Source: JAKBCQ01 sp021807585
GTDB taxonomy: Bacteria; Planctomycetota; Planctomycetia; Isosphaerales; Isosphaeraceae
Assembly: GCA_027325115.1 (NCBI GenBank)
Contig: DAHWFG010000552.1
Location: 1-11,052, forward strand
Direction: 5' to 3'
DNA: 11,052 bases
Shown: positions 1 through 6,652 of the stretch, one piece after another
Position numbering within the stretch: the first letter of the stretch is position 1
Layout: every line of letters begins with the position of its first letter
The notes under the pieces: generated by a model
The model's input: only the letters and a program-made list of their open reading frames with translations
What the model was told of the DNA's origin: nothing
Database searches by the model: none
Position numbers and translations under genes: made by a program

Positions 1-15
1 TACGAACAGCGAATT

Positions 16-89
16 GGGGATGTAGCTCAATTGGTTAGAGCACCGGCCTGTCACGCCGGAGGTTACGGGTTCGAGCCCCGCCATCCTCG
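16..89 (+). tRNA. tRNA-Asp (anticodon GTC)
   Basis: The stretch folds as a full cloverleaf. The acceptor stem pairs 16-22 (GGGGATG) with 82-88 (CATCCTC) and has one G-T wobble. The D stem is GCTC/GAGC (25-28 with 38-41). The anticodon stem is CCGGC/GCCGG (43-47 with 55-59) around the loop CTGTCAC, which places anticodon GTC at 50-52. The T loop TTCGAGC (70-76) is canonical; its stem (65-69 with 77-81) has one A-C mismatch at the outer pair. The discriminator base is G89, as usual for tRNA-Asp, and CCA is not encoded. The gene borders a lower-GC minus-strand cassette, and tRNA genes are common integration sites. Confidence 0.97.
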
Positions 90-407
90 CTTTTACAGTC
101 CACCCGTAAAGATATCCGAATATTCTCACGGATTTGTGGTCGAATCCTCAATCGAGACGCGAACCTCCCGGAGTTCCCGCTTGATATCATCCATTCTCCA
201 GCAGAGAAAATCGCGTTTCAGCGGTGACCGTCATAAAGAAGCTCACCAGGAAACTCGCCCTCTCATATCTGAGAAATACAACATTATTGTCTATCAAATA
301 TATTATAATGGCTGATATCCAGCAATTCAAACCGGCGTAAATGAAGCAAAACCGACTCGAAAAGAGATTCCAGATATCTATGCCGATTTGATTATCGGAT
401 TCAACTC
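90..407. other. Intergenic gap with no convincing gene
   Basis: About 320 bases separate the tRNA from the end of the DUF3226 gene. The stretch is AT-rich compared with the rest of the window, especially around 270-310. A minus-strand open frame crosses it (187-531) but overlaps the 3' end of the DUF3226 gene in another frame and shows no family features. A 22-codon minus-strand reading frame at 126-194, beginning MDDIKRELREVRV, has a charged amphipathic look and might be a remnant of a lost gene. A weak 5-bp hairpin (383-387 with 394-398) lies just past the DUF3226 stop but has no T-run, so I do not call a terminator. No copy of the tRNA 3' end was seen here. Confidence 0.5.
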
Positions 408-1079
408 TTAACCATTCGACGCTTCGCGTCTGTCGATCGAGTAATGCTTGATGAACCAATCGGCGAATCGATTCGCGAGAGGCGATGTCGTGTCGATCAA
501 TCCCTGAAGAATCGCGACGGATAGAGAGCATCCCGGCGGATCGACCCAGGCTAAATAAGTATGTATATTTGATTTGTCTTTGTGCGCAGGCTTATATGTA
601 CCGTCGTAATTCGACGCCTTGTCGCACGATTCCCTGGCGAAATTCCAGAGGGGTGTACGATCGGGTCTTAATAACAATCCAAGGAAAGTTTCGAGCATCC
701 CACGCGAGCGGTTATCGGGCATCATCCAAACGCCGAGCCGCAAACCTGAAGCGGTTTGATGTACGATTCCTCCCTCGGAAATATCATCGGGAAAGTCCTC
801 GGTCACGGCTCGTAATCGATCGCTCACCAATATCCATCGCGAATCGAAAGAATCATTCGCGTCAATAATGATTCCTAAAGCATTTAATTTTGGAGTTTTC
901 GAATAACCTTCGATCACACCGGGCTTCAATATTTCATCCACGCCATCAAGATTTTTTATTTCAACGATTCGATCACTCTCTTTATCGCCCCATACGACGT
1001 AATGATTCATAATTCCCGGGATCGTGTACTTCTCGTCTTTTCCCTCGACCAGCAAGAGATTCGGATTCGTCTTCGCCAT
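408..1079 (-). CDS. DUF3226-type TOPRIM-fold protein, partner of the adjacent ATPase
   Basis: This 223-residue protein of unknown activity resembles the DUF3226 family, which belongs with TOPRIM-fold proteins. Visible marks are the N-terminal LLLVEGKDEK (residues 8-17), whose Glu12 fits the TOPRIM glutamate; GIIIDAND (69-76), whose Asp73 and Asp76 fit the paired acidic metal ligands; WMMPDNRSRGMLE (118-130); and a late AHKDKSNIHTYLAW block (165-178) with conserved-looking His and Lys. Such folds bind Mg2+ and often cut or handle nucleic acid, but catalysis here is inferred. The ATG follows the ATPase stop after 2 bases, with GAGG ten bases upstream inside the ATPase gene, so the two are surely co-transcribed and probably translationally coupled. 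By analogy with OLD, Gabija and PARIS this could be the effector of a split ATPase-TOPRIM defence module. DUF4435 or DUF4276 are alternative family labels. Confidence 0.85.
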   Translation of the reverse strand: MAKTNPNLLLVEGKDEKYTIPGIMNHYVVWGDKESDRIVEIKNLDGVDEILKPGVIEGYSKTPKLNALGIIIDANDSFDSRWILVSDRLRAVTEDFPDDISEGGIVHQTASGLRLGVWMMPDNRSRGMLETFLGLLLRPDRTPLWNFARESCDKASNYDGTYKPAHKDKSNIHTYLAWVDPPGCSLSVAILQGLIDTTSPLANRFADWFIKHYSIDRREASNG

Positions 1080-1081
1080 TT

Positions 1082-2266
1082 TCAGCGAACCTCGATGTCG
1101 CGATCGGCGACGGCGACGATCTCTCTCTCGGTATATCCGACGGCCGATTCGCGACCGCGTTCGATGCGGCTGATCGTGACATCGCTCTCTTCGGAAACAT
1201 CATCTCGACAAATCACGGCCAAGCTGTGACAACAATCCCAGCTATGAGTCGTGGCGAAAATTTGTACGTTGAAACGCTTGGCGCATTCGTAAAGAAATCG
1301 CCAAAGCTGTTCCATAACGGTATGATGGAGGCCCGTATCGATCTCGTCGACGAGCAAGATTCCGTTTTCTATTTGAACGACCGCGAGCGCCGGCCCAAGC
1401 ATACGCCAGATACCGTCTCCCAAGCTGCCGATTGGAATGCGATCCGTAACACCCTTAAGCCTTACAAGGATCCCGCCTCGATAGGAAAGCCGAGATCCAT
1501 AACGATTTCTATCCGATCCGGATGAGGCGATTCTTTCGATATCGGGTTCGATAATCCGCATCGCTTCGGTCACGAGATCTTCTTTAGGGGTGAGTACGAT
1601 CTTTTCAAAAGACGATGATACATATTCCGCTGTTAGCGATGTGGTTGTGATCATTTGAACTGGAATACTTTCTACAAGATTCGGCCTCAATGACGCTCGC
1701 CTAAACATATCAATGGAAAATCCGCCCCAGTTACTTAAAGGTAAAGTTATTTCCTTGCCTATTCCGGTCCCCCATTTAAGCGAAAGAGAAAATGGAGGTA
1801 AGATATCCTCGGTAGAATCGATCTGTCGACTTATCGCTTCTAAAAGTTGTTGATCTGTAGAAGGAGAATCCTCGATCTTGGCGGTCATCGTTTTAATTCC
1901 CGAATCGCCCTCGGAAGAAATTTTGAACGTTTTACCCGCTTCGAGTTCGTGACCCCGGAATAATCGTCTGATGTCCACTTGCCTTCCGGGAGATGAATTA
2001 CTGTCTTCACGATCGATGAAAACATCTTCTCCTCTGGCTCGAAGCGTGCTCCAGATCGAGGAGAAATCGCCGTTCGCCGATAAGATATTGATCGCTTCGA
2101 GAACTGTCGTTTTTCCGCTATTATTCGTTCCGACCAGCAGGTTCACTCGACCCAGATTATTGATCTCGAATCGGCCGAATCCACGGAAATCCTCGATCAG
2201 CAAACTTCTCAGTCTCAATTTCTGATCGAGAAGAATCCAAGGATCGTCGGGATTTCGTTGAATCAT
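1082..2266 (-). CDS. AAA ATPase (OLD/SMC-like, AAA_15/AAA_21 type)
   Basis: This 394-residue ATPase has the ABC/SMC-like arrangement of the OLD group. After the start motif LLIEDFRGFGRFEI (22-35) comes Walker A GTNNSGKTT (46-54). A variable middle region follows (about 65-250). A signature-like IGSLGDGIWRML (279-290), Walker B ILLVDEID (303-310, with Asp307 and Glu308) and a switch-histidine segment FATTHSWDC (337-345, His341) complete the site. All residues needed for ATP hydrolysis appear intact. No TOPRIM domain is fused; that part is supplied by the next gene, 2 bases downstream. A purine-rich GAGAG about 9 bases before the ATG is a plausible ribosome site. The gene is divergent from the methyltransferase operon and is visibly lower in GC. 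Function is inferred: a sensor or motor in a two-gene anti-phage module is most likely; a housekeeping DNA-maintenance role cannot be excluded. Confidence 0.9.
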   Translation of the reverse strand: MIQRNPDDPWILLDQKLRLRSLLIEDFRGFGRFEINNLGRVNLLVGTNNSGKTTVLEAINILSANGDFSSIWSTLRARGEDVFIDREDSNSSPGRQVDIRRLFRGHELEAGKTFKISSEGDSGIKTMTAKIEDSPSTDQQLLEAISRQIDSTEDILPPFSLSLKWGTGIGKEITLPLSNWGGFSIDMFRRASLRPNLVESIPVQMITTTSLTAEYVSSSFEKIVLTPKEDLVTEAMRIIEPDIERIASSGSDRNRYGSRLSYRGGILVRLKGVTDRIPIGSLGDGIWRMLGPALAVVQIENGILLVDEIDTGLHHTVMEQLWRFLYECAKRFNVQIFATTHSWDCCHSLAVICRDDVSEESDVTISRIERGRESAVGYTEREIVAVADRDIEVR

Positions 2267-2449
2267 CTCGCAACTCTCTTCGGTAAAGCCCGTCTGTCCA
2301 AAAATCTCTCATCGTTCATATTGTCAGTTTGACCAAGATCTCGGATTTACGCAATCGTTTCCCCGGCATTACATGTGTCGAAAAAGTTCATTACCGCTCG
2401 ACTCGCCTTGACCGATCCTCACCTTGTTTCTAGACTTCCGCGTCTCTTT

Positions 2450-2455
2450 GGAGGG
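2450..2455 (+). promoter_or_regulatory. Ribosome binding site deciding the methyltransferase start
   Basis: GGAGGG lies 7 bases before the GTG at 2463. This favours the GTG over the upstream in-frame TTG at 2424, which has no comparable site. The remaining divergent spacer (2267-2449) must hold the promoters for both directions. I see TTGTCA (2321) and TTGACC (2329) on the plus strand but no good -10 partner for either. Confidence 0.7.
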
Positions 2456-2462
2456 ATTCAAG

Positions 2463-3236
2463 GTGAGCGCGATCGATACCGAAACGAACGATTCGCGGAC
2501 GATCGATCACGATCCCAACCGCGATCGCGATCCCCTCGCCGAACGCGTTTGGCGAGCCTGGAAAACAAAGGGTTCGCGCTACGTTTGGCATAAAGCGATG
2601 CGCCGCGGGCTCGCACGCTGGCCGGCGCTCAAACGCAAAATCGTTTACGCCGATCCCCGCGCCTATTGGACGATCCGAGGAGGCGACGATTACTTCCTCG
2701 AACAGGAAGGACAACCGGCGCGAACCGCACGGGCTCACTGGATCGCCGATCGCATCGCCGAATATCGACCCGATTCCATCCTCGAAATCGGCTGCGGCTA
2801 CGGCAAACAAATCCGCGCCCTCCGCGATCGAATCCCGGTCCCGATCGTCGGAATCGACTTCAGCCCGTCGCAACTCGAGTTCGCGCGCGATTATTTACAT
2901 GGATATGAAGATATCCACTTATTCTTAGGATCGGGCGATCGCTTGCCGTTCGCCGATCGTTCGTTCGATCTCGTACTGACTTCGGCGGTGATCCTCCACA
3001 ATCCTCCCGCCATCGCCGAGCGGATTCGGCTTGAAGTTGTTCGCGTTTCGCGACGTTTCGCGGCGCACAACGAGGATCTCGATCAAACGTATAATCGTTA
3101 CGGATACGACACCGCGGCGTGGTATCGTGACCGCGGCGCCCGCGTGCTTGAAGCGGGGCCTTTTCCCGCGGCGTGCTCGGCCGAAGCCTCCGTTCCAACC
3201 CAATTTTGTGTGGCTGAACCTTGGCGATCGCATTGA
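2463..3236 (+). CDS. Class I SAM-dependent methyltransferase
   Basis: From the GTG start the protein has 257 residues. The Rossmann core is clear: motif I ILEIGCGYGKQIRAL (106-120) binds SAM; GIDFSPSQLEFAR (130-142) supplies the acidic residue that usually contacts the SAM ribose; and LPFADRSFDLVLTSAVILH (161-179) matches motifs III-IV of Methyltransf_11/25 enzymes. The N-terminal ~95 residues are basic, tryptophan-rich and outside the core. No substrate can be read from the sequence. As the first gene of an operon with a flippase, a membrane glycosyltransferase and a CDP-alcohol transferase, it may methylate a sugar or lipid precursor on the cytoplasmic face; that is inference. The start was chosen for the GGAGGG site at 7 bases spacing. 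Its last 16 bases overlap the proposed TTG start of the next gene. Confidence 0.88.
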   Translation: MSAIDTETNDSRTIDHDPNRDRDPLAERVWRAWKTKGSRYVWHKAMRRGLARWPALKRKIVYADPRAYWTIRGGDDYFLEQEGQPARTARAHWIADRIAEYRPDSILEIGCGYGKQIRALRDRIPVPIVGIDFSPSQLEFARDYLHGYEDIHLFLGSGDRLPFADRSFDLVLTSAVILHNPPAIAERIRLEVVRVSRRFAAHNEDLDQTYNRYGYDTAAWYRDRGARVLEAGPFPAACSAEASVPTQFCVAEPWRSH

Positions 3237-4774
3237 GCGTTGAGAAGAAGCACGAGCGAGCCCCGGAAACGCCCGCCGAGACGGCGAGCGACGACCGCCG
3301 CGCCGTACGCGACAGCCTGCTCGTGACGATCGGCGGCCAAATCGAGCAGGTCGCGGGAACATTGACCGCGTTCGCACTCCGTTGGATGCTCGATCCCGCA
3401 CGCCTCGGAGTCTATTCAGGGCTCCGGCTTTATCTTGATAACACGAATCGATCGAGCCTCGGAGTCAGCCTCGGCGCCGCTCAAGAGATCCCGATCCTCC
3501 TCGCCGCGGGACGAGACGACGAGGCGACGCGCGTCGCCAATGTCGCTTACACGACCAATACCGTCACGTGCGTGATCTACGCGATCGGTCTTGTCGTCTG
3601 GTCAATTTTAAGAACCCCGCTCTTGCGCAACGATCCCCTCGCCGAGCTCTGGACGCGCGGACTCTTGATCGTCGCGGGGCTCACTCTGATCAAACGATAT
3701 CAAGATTTTTTGATCGTCGTTCTGAGGGCGCGGCGCGAGTTCGCACTCTTAACCCGCATGGCGGTGCTCGATTCGCTGATCGGCGCCGCGGGGACGATCG
3801 GCGGGATCGCGGTCGCGGGGTTTTGGGGACTGTTGGCGTGCGTCGGCGGGCTTTTGCTTTTCAATATTGCATATTTACATTATTATAATAGCGTTCGTTT
3901 TCAGTGGCGGTGGGAGTCGACGACGATCGGACGGCTGATGAAGGTCGGCCTGCCGATTCTGGCGAACACCGCGATCTTGGGCGCGGCGATGAATCTTGAT
4001 CGCGTTTTGATTCTTTGGCGCGTTCCTGGGGGAGAGAAGGCGCTCGGGTTGTATTCGATCGCGCTTATGGGGACATCGTGGAGTCTCGATCTCGCGGGCC
4101 GAATTGTTATTGTTATGTATACATATTTCCAAACGACATTGGGACGGACGAACGATTTGGTCGAGACGGCTCGGCAGGCGGCGCGTGCGACGTTGGCGCA
4201 GGCGACGCCGCTGGCGGCGGGGAGCGCGATCGCGTATGTCCTGGGCCCGGTGTTCTTAGGTTTGATGATCCCGAAATATGCCGAAGGATTACCGGCATTA
4301 CGGCCGCTTTTGCCCGGGATGTTGTTGATGGCCTCGGCGTGGCCGGCTCGACAGTTTTTGATCACGATCGATCGACCTTATCGGCTGTTCGCGGCGACGG
4401 CGGTCGGGCTCGCCGCCGCGTGGTTCGCGGGATCGATCGGCGCCGATCGCGCGGGAATTGTCGGAGTGGCGTGGGGGATGACGATCGGATATTCTTGTAT
4501 CTATTTACTAACGAGTTTTACGGCGTTCGCACCGGCGCTTTCACCGCGCGGTTGGCTGGAGCTTCAGGGGCGGTTGGCGGCGACGACGGCGTGGTACGCC
4601 GCGAGCGCACTCGTCGCGGCGCACGCCCCGCTGGGAAATCCGCCTCGGTATCTCGAATACGCGCTTCGGCCCGCGATTTTGGCGATCCTGGCGGGTCCGA
4701 TGCTCTGGCGTTGGGGCGTGAAGCACGAGTGGGGAGGGTTGTTCCGCCGCGGATCGCGGAACGCGCGAGCGTGA
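3221..4774 (+). CDS. Wzx-like polysaccharide/lipid-linked glycan flippase
   Basis: This 517-residue polytopic inner-membrane protein resembles the polysaccharide export (Wzx/MurJ/MATE superfamily) flippases in length and about 12-14 hydrophobic segments. A charged cytoplasmic N-terminus (1-30) precedes the first helix, which begins near SLLVTIGGQIEQVAG (32-46). Family-like marks are KRYQDFLIVVLRARREF (158-174) and GLPILANTAILGAAMNLDRV (243-262), in which a Gly-Pro helix is followed by an Asp-Arg pair, typical of Wzx proteins. It should move an isoprenoid- or lipid-linked glycan across the inner membrane. The start is uncertain: TTG at 3221, or TTG at 3233, both overlapping the end of the methyltransferase gene, with no strong Shine-Dalgarno. 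Later starts would remove membrane helix 1, so coupling to the upstream stop at 3236 is likely. Several AT-rich codon patches occur (for example 3868-3893 and 4105-4130) without disrupting the frame. Confidence 0.85.
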   Translation: MAIALSVEKKHERAPETPAETASDDRRAVRDSLLVTIGGQIEQVAGTLTAFALRWMLDPARLGVYSGLRLYLDNTNRSSLGVSLGAAQEIPILLAAGRDDEATRVANVAYTTNTVTCVIYAIGLVVWSILRTPLLRNDPLAELWTRGLLIVAGLTLIKRYQDFLIVVLRARREFALLTRMAVLDSLIGAAGTIGGIAVAGFWGLLACVGGLLLFNIAYLHYYNSVRFQWRWESTTIGRLMKVGLPILANTAILGAAMNLDRVLILWRVPGGEKALGLYSIALMGTSWSLDLAGRIVIVMYTYFQTTLGRTNDLVETARQAARATLAQATPLAAGSAIAYVLGPVFLGLMIPKYAEGLPALRPLLPGMLLMASAWPARQFLITIDRPYRLFAATAVGLAAAWFAGSIGADRAGIVGVAWGMTIGYSCIYLLTSFTAFAPALSPRGWLELQGRLAATTAWYAASALVAAHAPLGNPPRYLEYALRPAILAILAGPMLWRWGVKHEWGGLFRRGSRNARA

Positions 4775-4789
4775 TCTTCGAGGGCATGA

Positions 4790-6652
4790 ATGCTCAATCT
4801 TGTATACGTAATCTTGTTATTCCTGATCGCCGCGGGGGCGGGGCGGGGGGCGCTTCGACTGATCGGAGTCGACCCCGTCGACGCGATCGACGCGTGGGCG
4901 TATTCGCTTCCGCTCGGGCTCGGTTCGCTTGCGCTCGGGACGTTTTTACTCGCCGAAATCGGACGCTTATCTTCCGGATCGATCATTCTCGTTCTTGTCA
5001 TCGCGGCGCTCATCGGTTTGATCGAGACTCGACGCGGCGGTTTGGGATCGATCGCGGCGATCGCGCCGCGCAACCCGCTATCGTGGGCCGTGCTTGCCGG
5101 AACGCTTTTCGTCGCGTGCTCTCCCGTCGCCGACGGCGACGCTCTCTGTTATCATTTGCAAGTACCAAAGATTTTTTTGAATGAACATCAAGCTGTTTTT
5201 GAACCTGATTTACATGAGACGATTTATCCTCTCGTCACCGAATCGTTGTACGCCATGGCGCTCGCGACGCTGGGTCCGACGGGATGCCGGCTTGTTCAGT
5301 GGTTGTTCGGCGTAACGCTGATGCTGTGCGTAACCGCGACGGCCCGGCCGTACCTGGGCCGAAGGGCCGAATGGGCGGGGGCGATCGCGCTTTTGGTTCC
5401 CGCGGTTTCGAATGGAATGTCGGCGCCGCTCGCCGACGTATCGCTCGCGGCGCTCGGGAACGCGGCGATTTTGGCGTGGGATCGACGCCGCGAGGCGCCC
5501 GGACTTCGGCCTTCGATTTTGGTCGGAGCGTTCGCGGGGCTCGCAATCGGAGTGAAATATCCCGCGCTCGTTTTGGCGGGATTGATCGTCGCGGCGATCG
5601 CATTGGAAGCGATTTCACGATCGAGTCGTCGTTCGCTCGCCGAAGCTTTCGCGTGCGGCGCGACGATCGCGATCGTCGGCGGGTTCTGGTACGCACGCGC
5701 TTATTATCATACAGGTAATCCTGTTTATCCGTTCTTCCGCGGCGTCTTCGGCGGCTCGGGGATCGACGAGGTTCTCGCTCCGATCAAACGCCCCATGCAT
5801 GTAAATTTCGTAAACGTGATTACAGCTTTAATTCCAATGACGCTCGACCCCGATCGTTTCGACAGTTTTTCACATCAATTGGGACCCGTTTTCTTATGCG
5901 TGATCCCGGCTTTTTTCTTGATCGGCCCGCGAAGGCGCGACTCGATCGAGCGAAAGCTTCTCGGGCTCGTCGCGCTCGGATTCGCGTTTTTTTGGCTTTG
6001 TCTCACGCAGCGTCAGAGCACGCGGTTCATTTTGATCGCGGTCGGTCCCTGGAGCGTCGCGACGGCGTATGTCGCGGCTCATCACTGGAATCGAAGGACG
6101 ATCGCGGCTCGGCTTTGGGTTTTACTCATCGTCGCCCTCCTCGGATTCGAGGCGACATGGGCGATCGCGCGCGGTCGCAGAATTGCGAACGTCGTGCTCG
6201 GTTTCGAGAGCGTCGAGGCGTATCTCGCGCGCGTCGAGCCGACGTTAGTCGTCGGCCGGTGGGTCGATCGGAATCTTCCTCGAACCGCGCGGTTGATCGG
6301 TCAGGATCACCGCGGTTTTTACTTTCCCAGGCCGTACACGATGGAACTCGCACGGAGAAGACGGACGGGTTTGGGAACGCGCGGCGAAACTAACAAAGAT
6401 ATTATTAATCAACTACGCAATGATCGGTTTACACATTTTATCATGTGTCCTCCGGTTCATGCGGGATCGGTCGAATTCGATCCGAGATTGGGAATCCTGT
6501 TGAAGCCATGGCTAGATTCCCATATACCGATTTATCATCGGCTTCTCGCCGACGGCGACGGCGTGACGCGTCGATATGAGATATACGACCTGAGCGCGAC
6601 GGAAATCACGCTCGATTCGGCGGGCTCGAACTCGACGAGGGGGGCGCGATGA
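4790..6652 (+). CDS. GT-C fold membrane glycosyltransferase (ArnT/PMT-like)
   Basis: This 620-residue protein has about 11-13 hydrophobic segments up to roughly residue 460 and a soluble, probably periplasmic, C-terminal part to 620. The first large loop carries ADGDALCYHLQVPKIF (114-129). The acidic residues Asp115 and Asp117 sit where GT-C enzymes keep their catalytic metal-binding acids. A later FWYARAYYHTGNPVYPFF block (299-316) recurs in GT-C proteins. Such enzymes take a sugar from a polyprenyl-phosphate donor and attach it on the outer face of the inner membrane. Acceptor and sugar are unknown. The ATG follows GAGGG (4780-4784) by 5 bases and lies 15 bases after the flippase stop; its own stop overlaps the next start (ATGA). 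Working with the flippase, it may decorate a translocated lipid or glycan. A hydrophobic O-antigen ligase or polymerase is less likely because of the early acidic loop. Confidence 0.8.
   Translation: MLNLVYVILLFLIAAGAGRGALRLIGVDPVDAIDAWAYSLPLGLGSLALGTFLLAEIGRLSSGSIILVLVIAALIGLIETRRGGLGSIAAIAPRNPLSWAVLAGTLFVACSPVADGDALCYHLQVPKIFLNEHQAVFEPDLHETIYPLVTESLYAMALATLGPTGCRLVQWLFGVTLMLCVTATARPYLGRRAEWAGAIALLVPAVSNGMSAPLADVSLAALGNAAILAWDRRREAPGLRPSILVGAFAGLAIGVKYPALVLAGLIVAAIALEAISRSSRRSLAEAFACGATIAIVGGFWYARAYYHTGNPVYPFFRGVFGGSGIDEVLAPIKRPMHVNFVNVITALIPMTLDPDRFDSFSHQLGPVFLCVIPAFFLIGPRRRDSIERKLLGLVALGFAFFWLCLTQRQSTRFILIAVGPWSVATAYVAAHHWNRRTIAARLWVLLIVALLGFEATWAIARGRRIANVVLGFESVEAYLARVEPTLVVGRWVDRNLPRTARLIGQDHRGFYFPRPYTMELARRRRTGLGTRGETNKDIINQLRNDRFTHFIMCPPVHAGSVEFDPRLGILLKPWLDSHIPIYHRLLADGDGVTRRYEIYDLSATEITLDSAGSNSTRGAR

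Noticed and set aside
31..315. 94-codon plus-strand frame starting inside the tRNA
   Set aside because: It begins in the tRNA-Asp gene, has no ribosome site and no family features; the tRNA explains its first part.
187..531. 114-codon minus-strand frame with hydrophobic stretches
   Set aside because: It starts inside the DUF3226 gene in another frame with no convincing Shine-Dalgarno. The hydrophobic run follows from AT-rich non-coding DNA.
2321..2351. Promoter for the methyltransferase operon using TTGTCA or TTGACC
   Set aside because: Neither -35-like word has an acceptable -10 box at 16-18 bases spacing.
16..2462. Direct repeat of the tRNA 3' end (att site) bounding the ATPase-TOPRIM cassette
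   Set aside because: Only a 6-base ATCCTC match occurs near 2415, too short to support an attachment site.
4015..5184. Long 389-codon plus-strand frame
   Set aside because: It crosses the end of the flippase gene and the start of the glycosyltransferase gene in a different frame. Its Arg/Gly/Asp-rich composition is typical of an out-of-frame reading of GC-rich genes.
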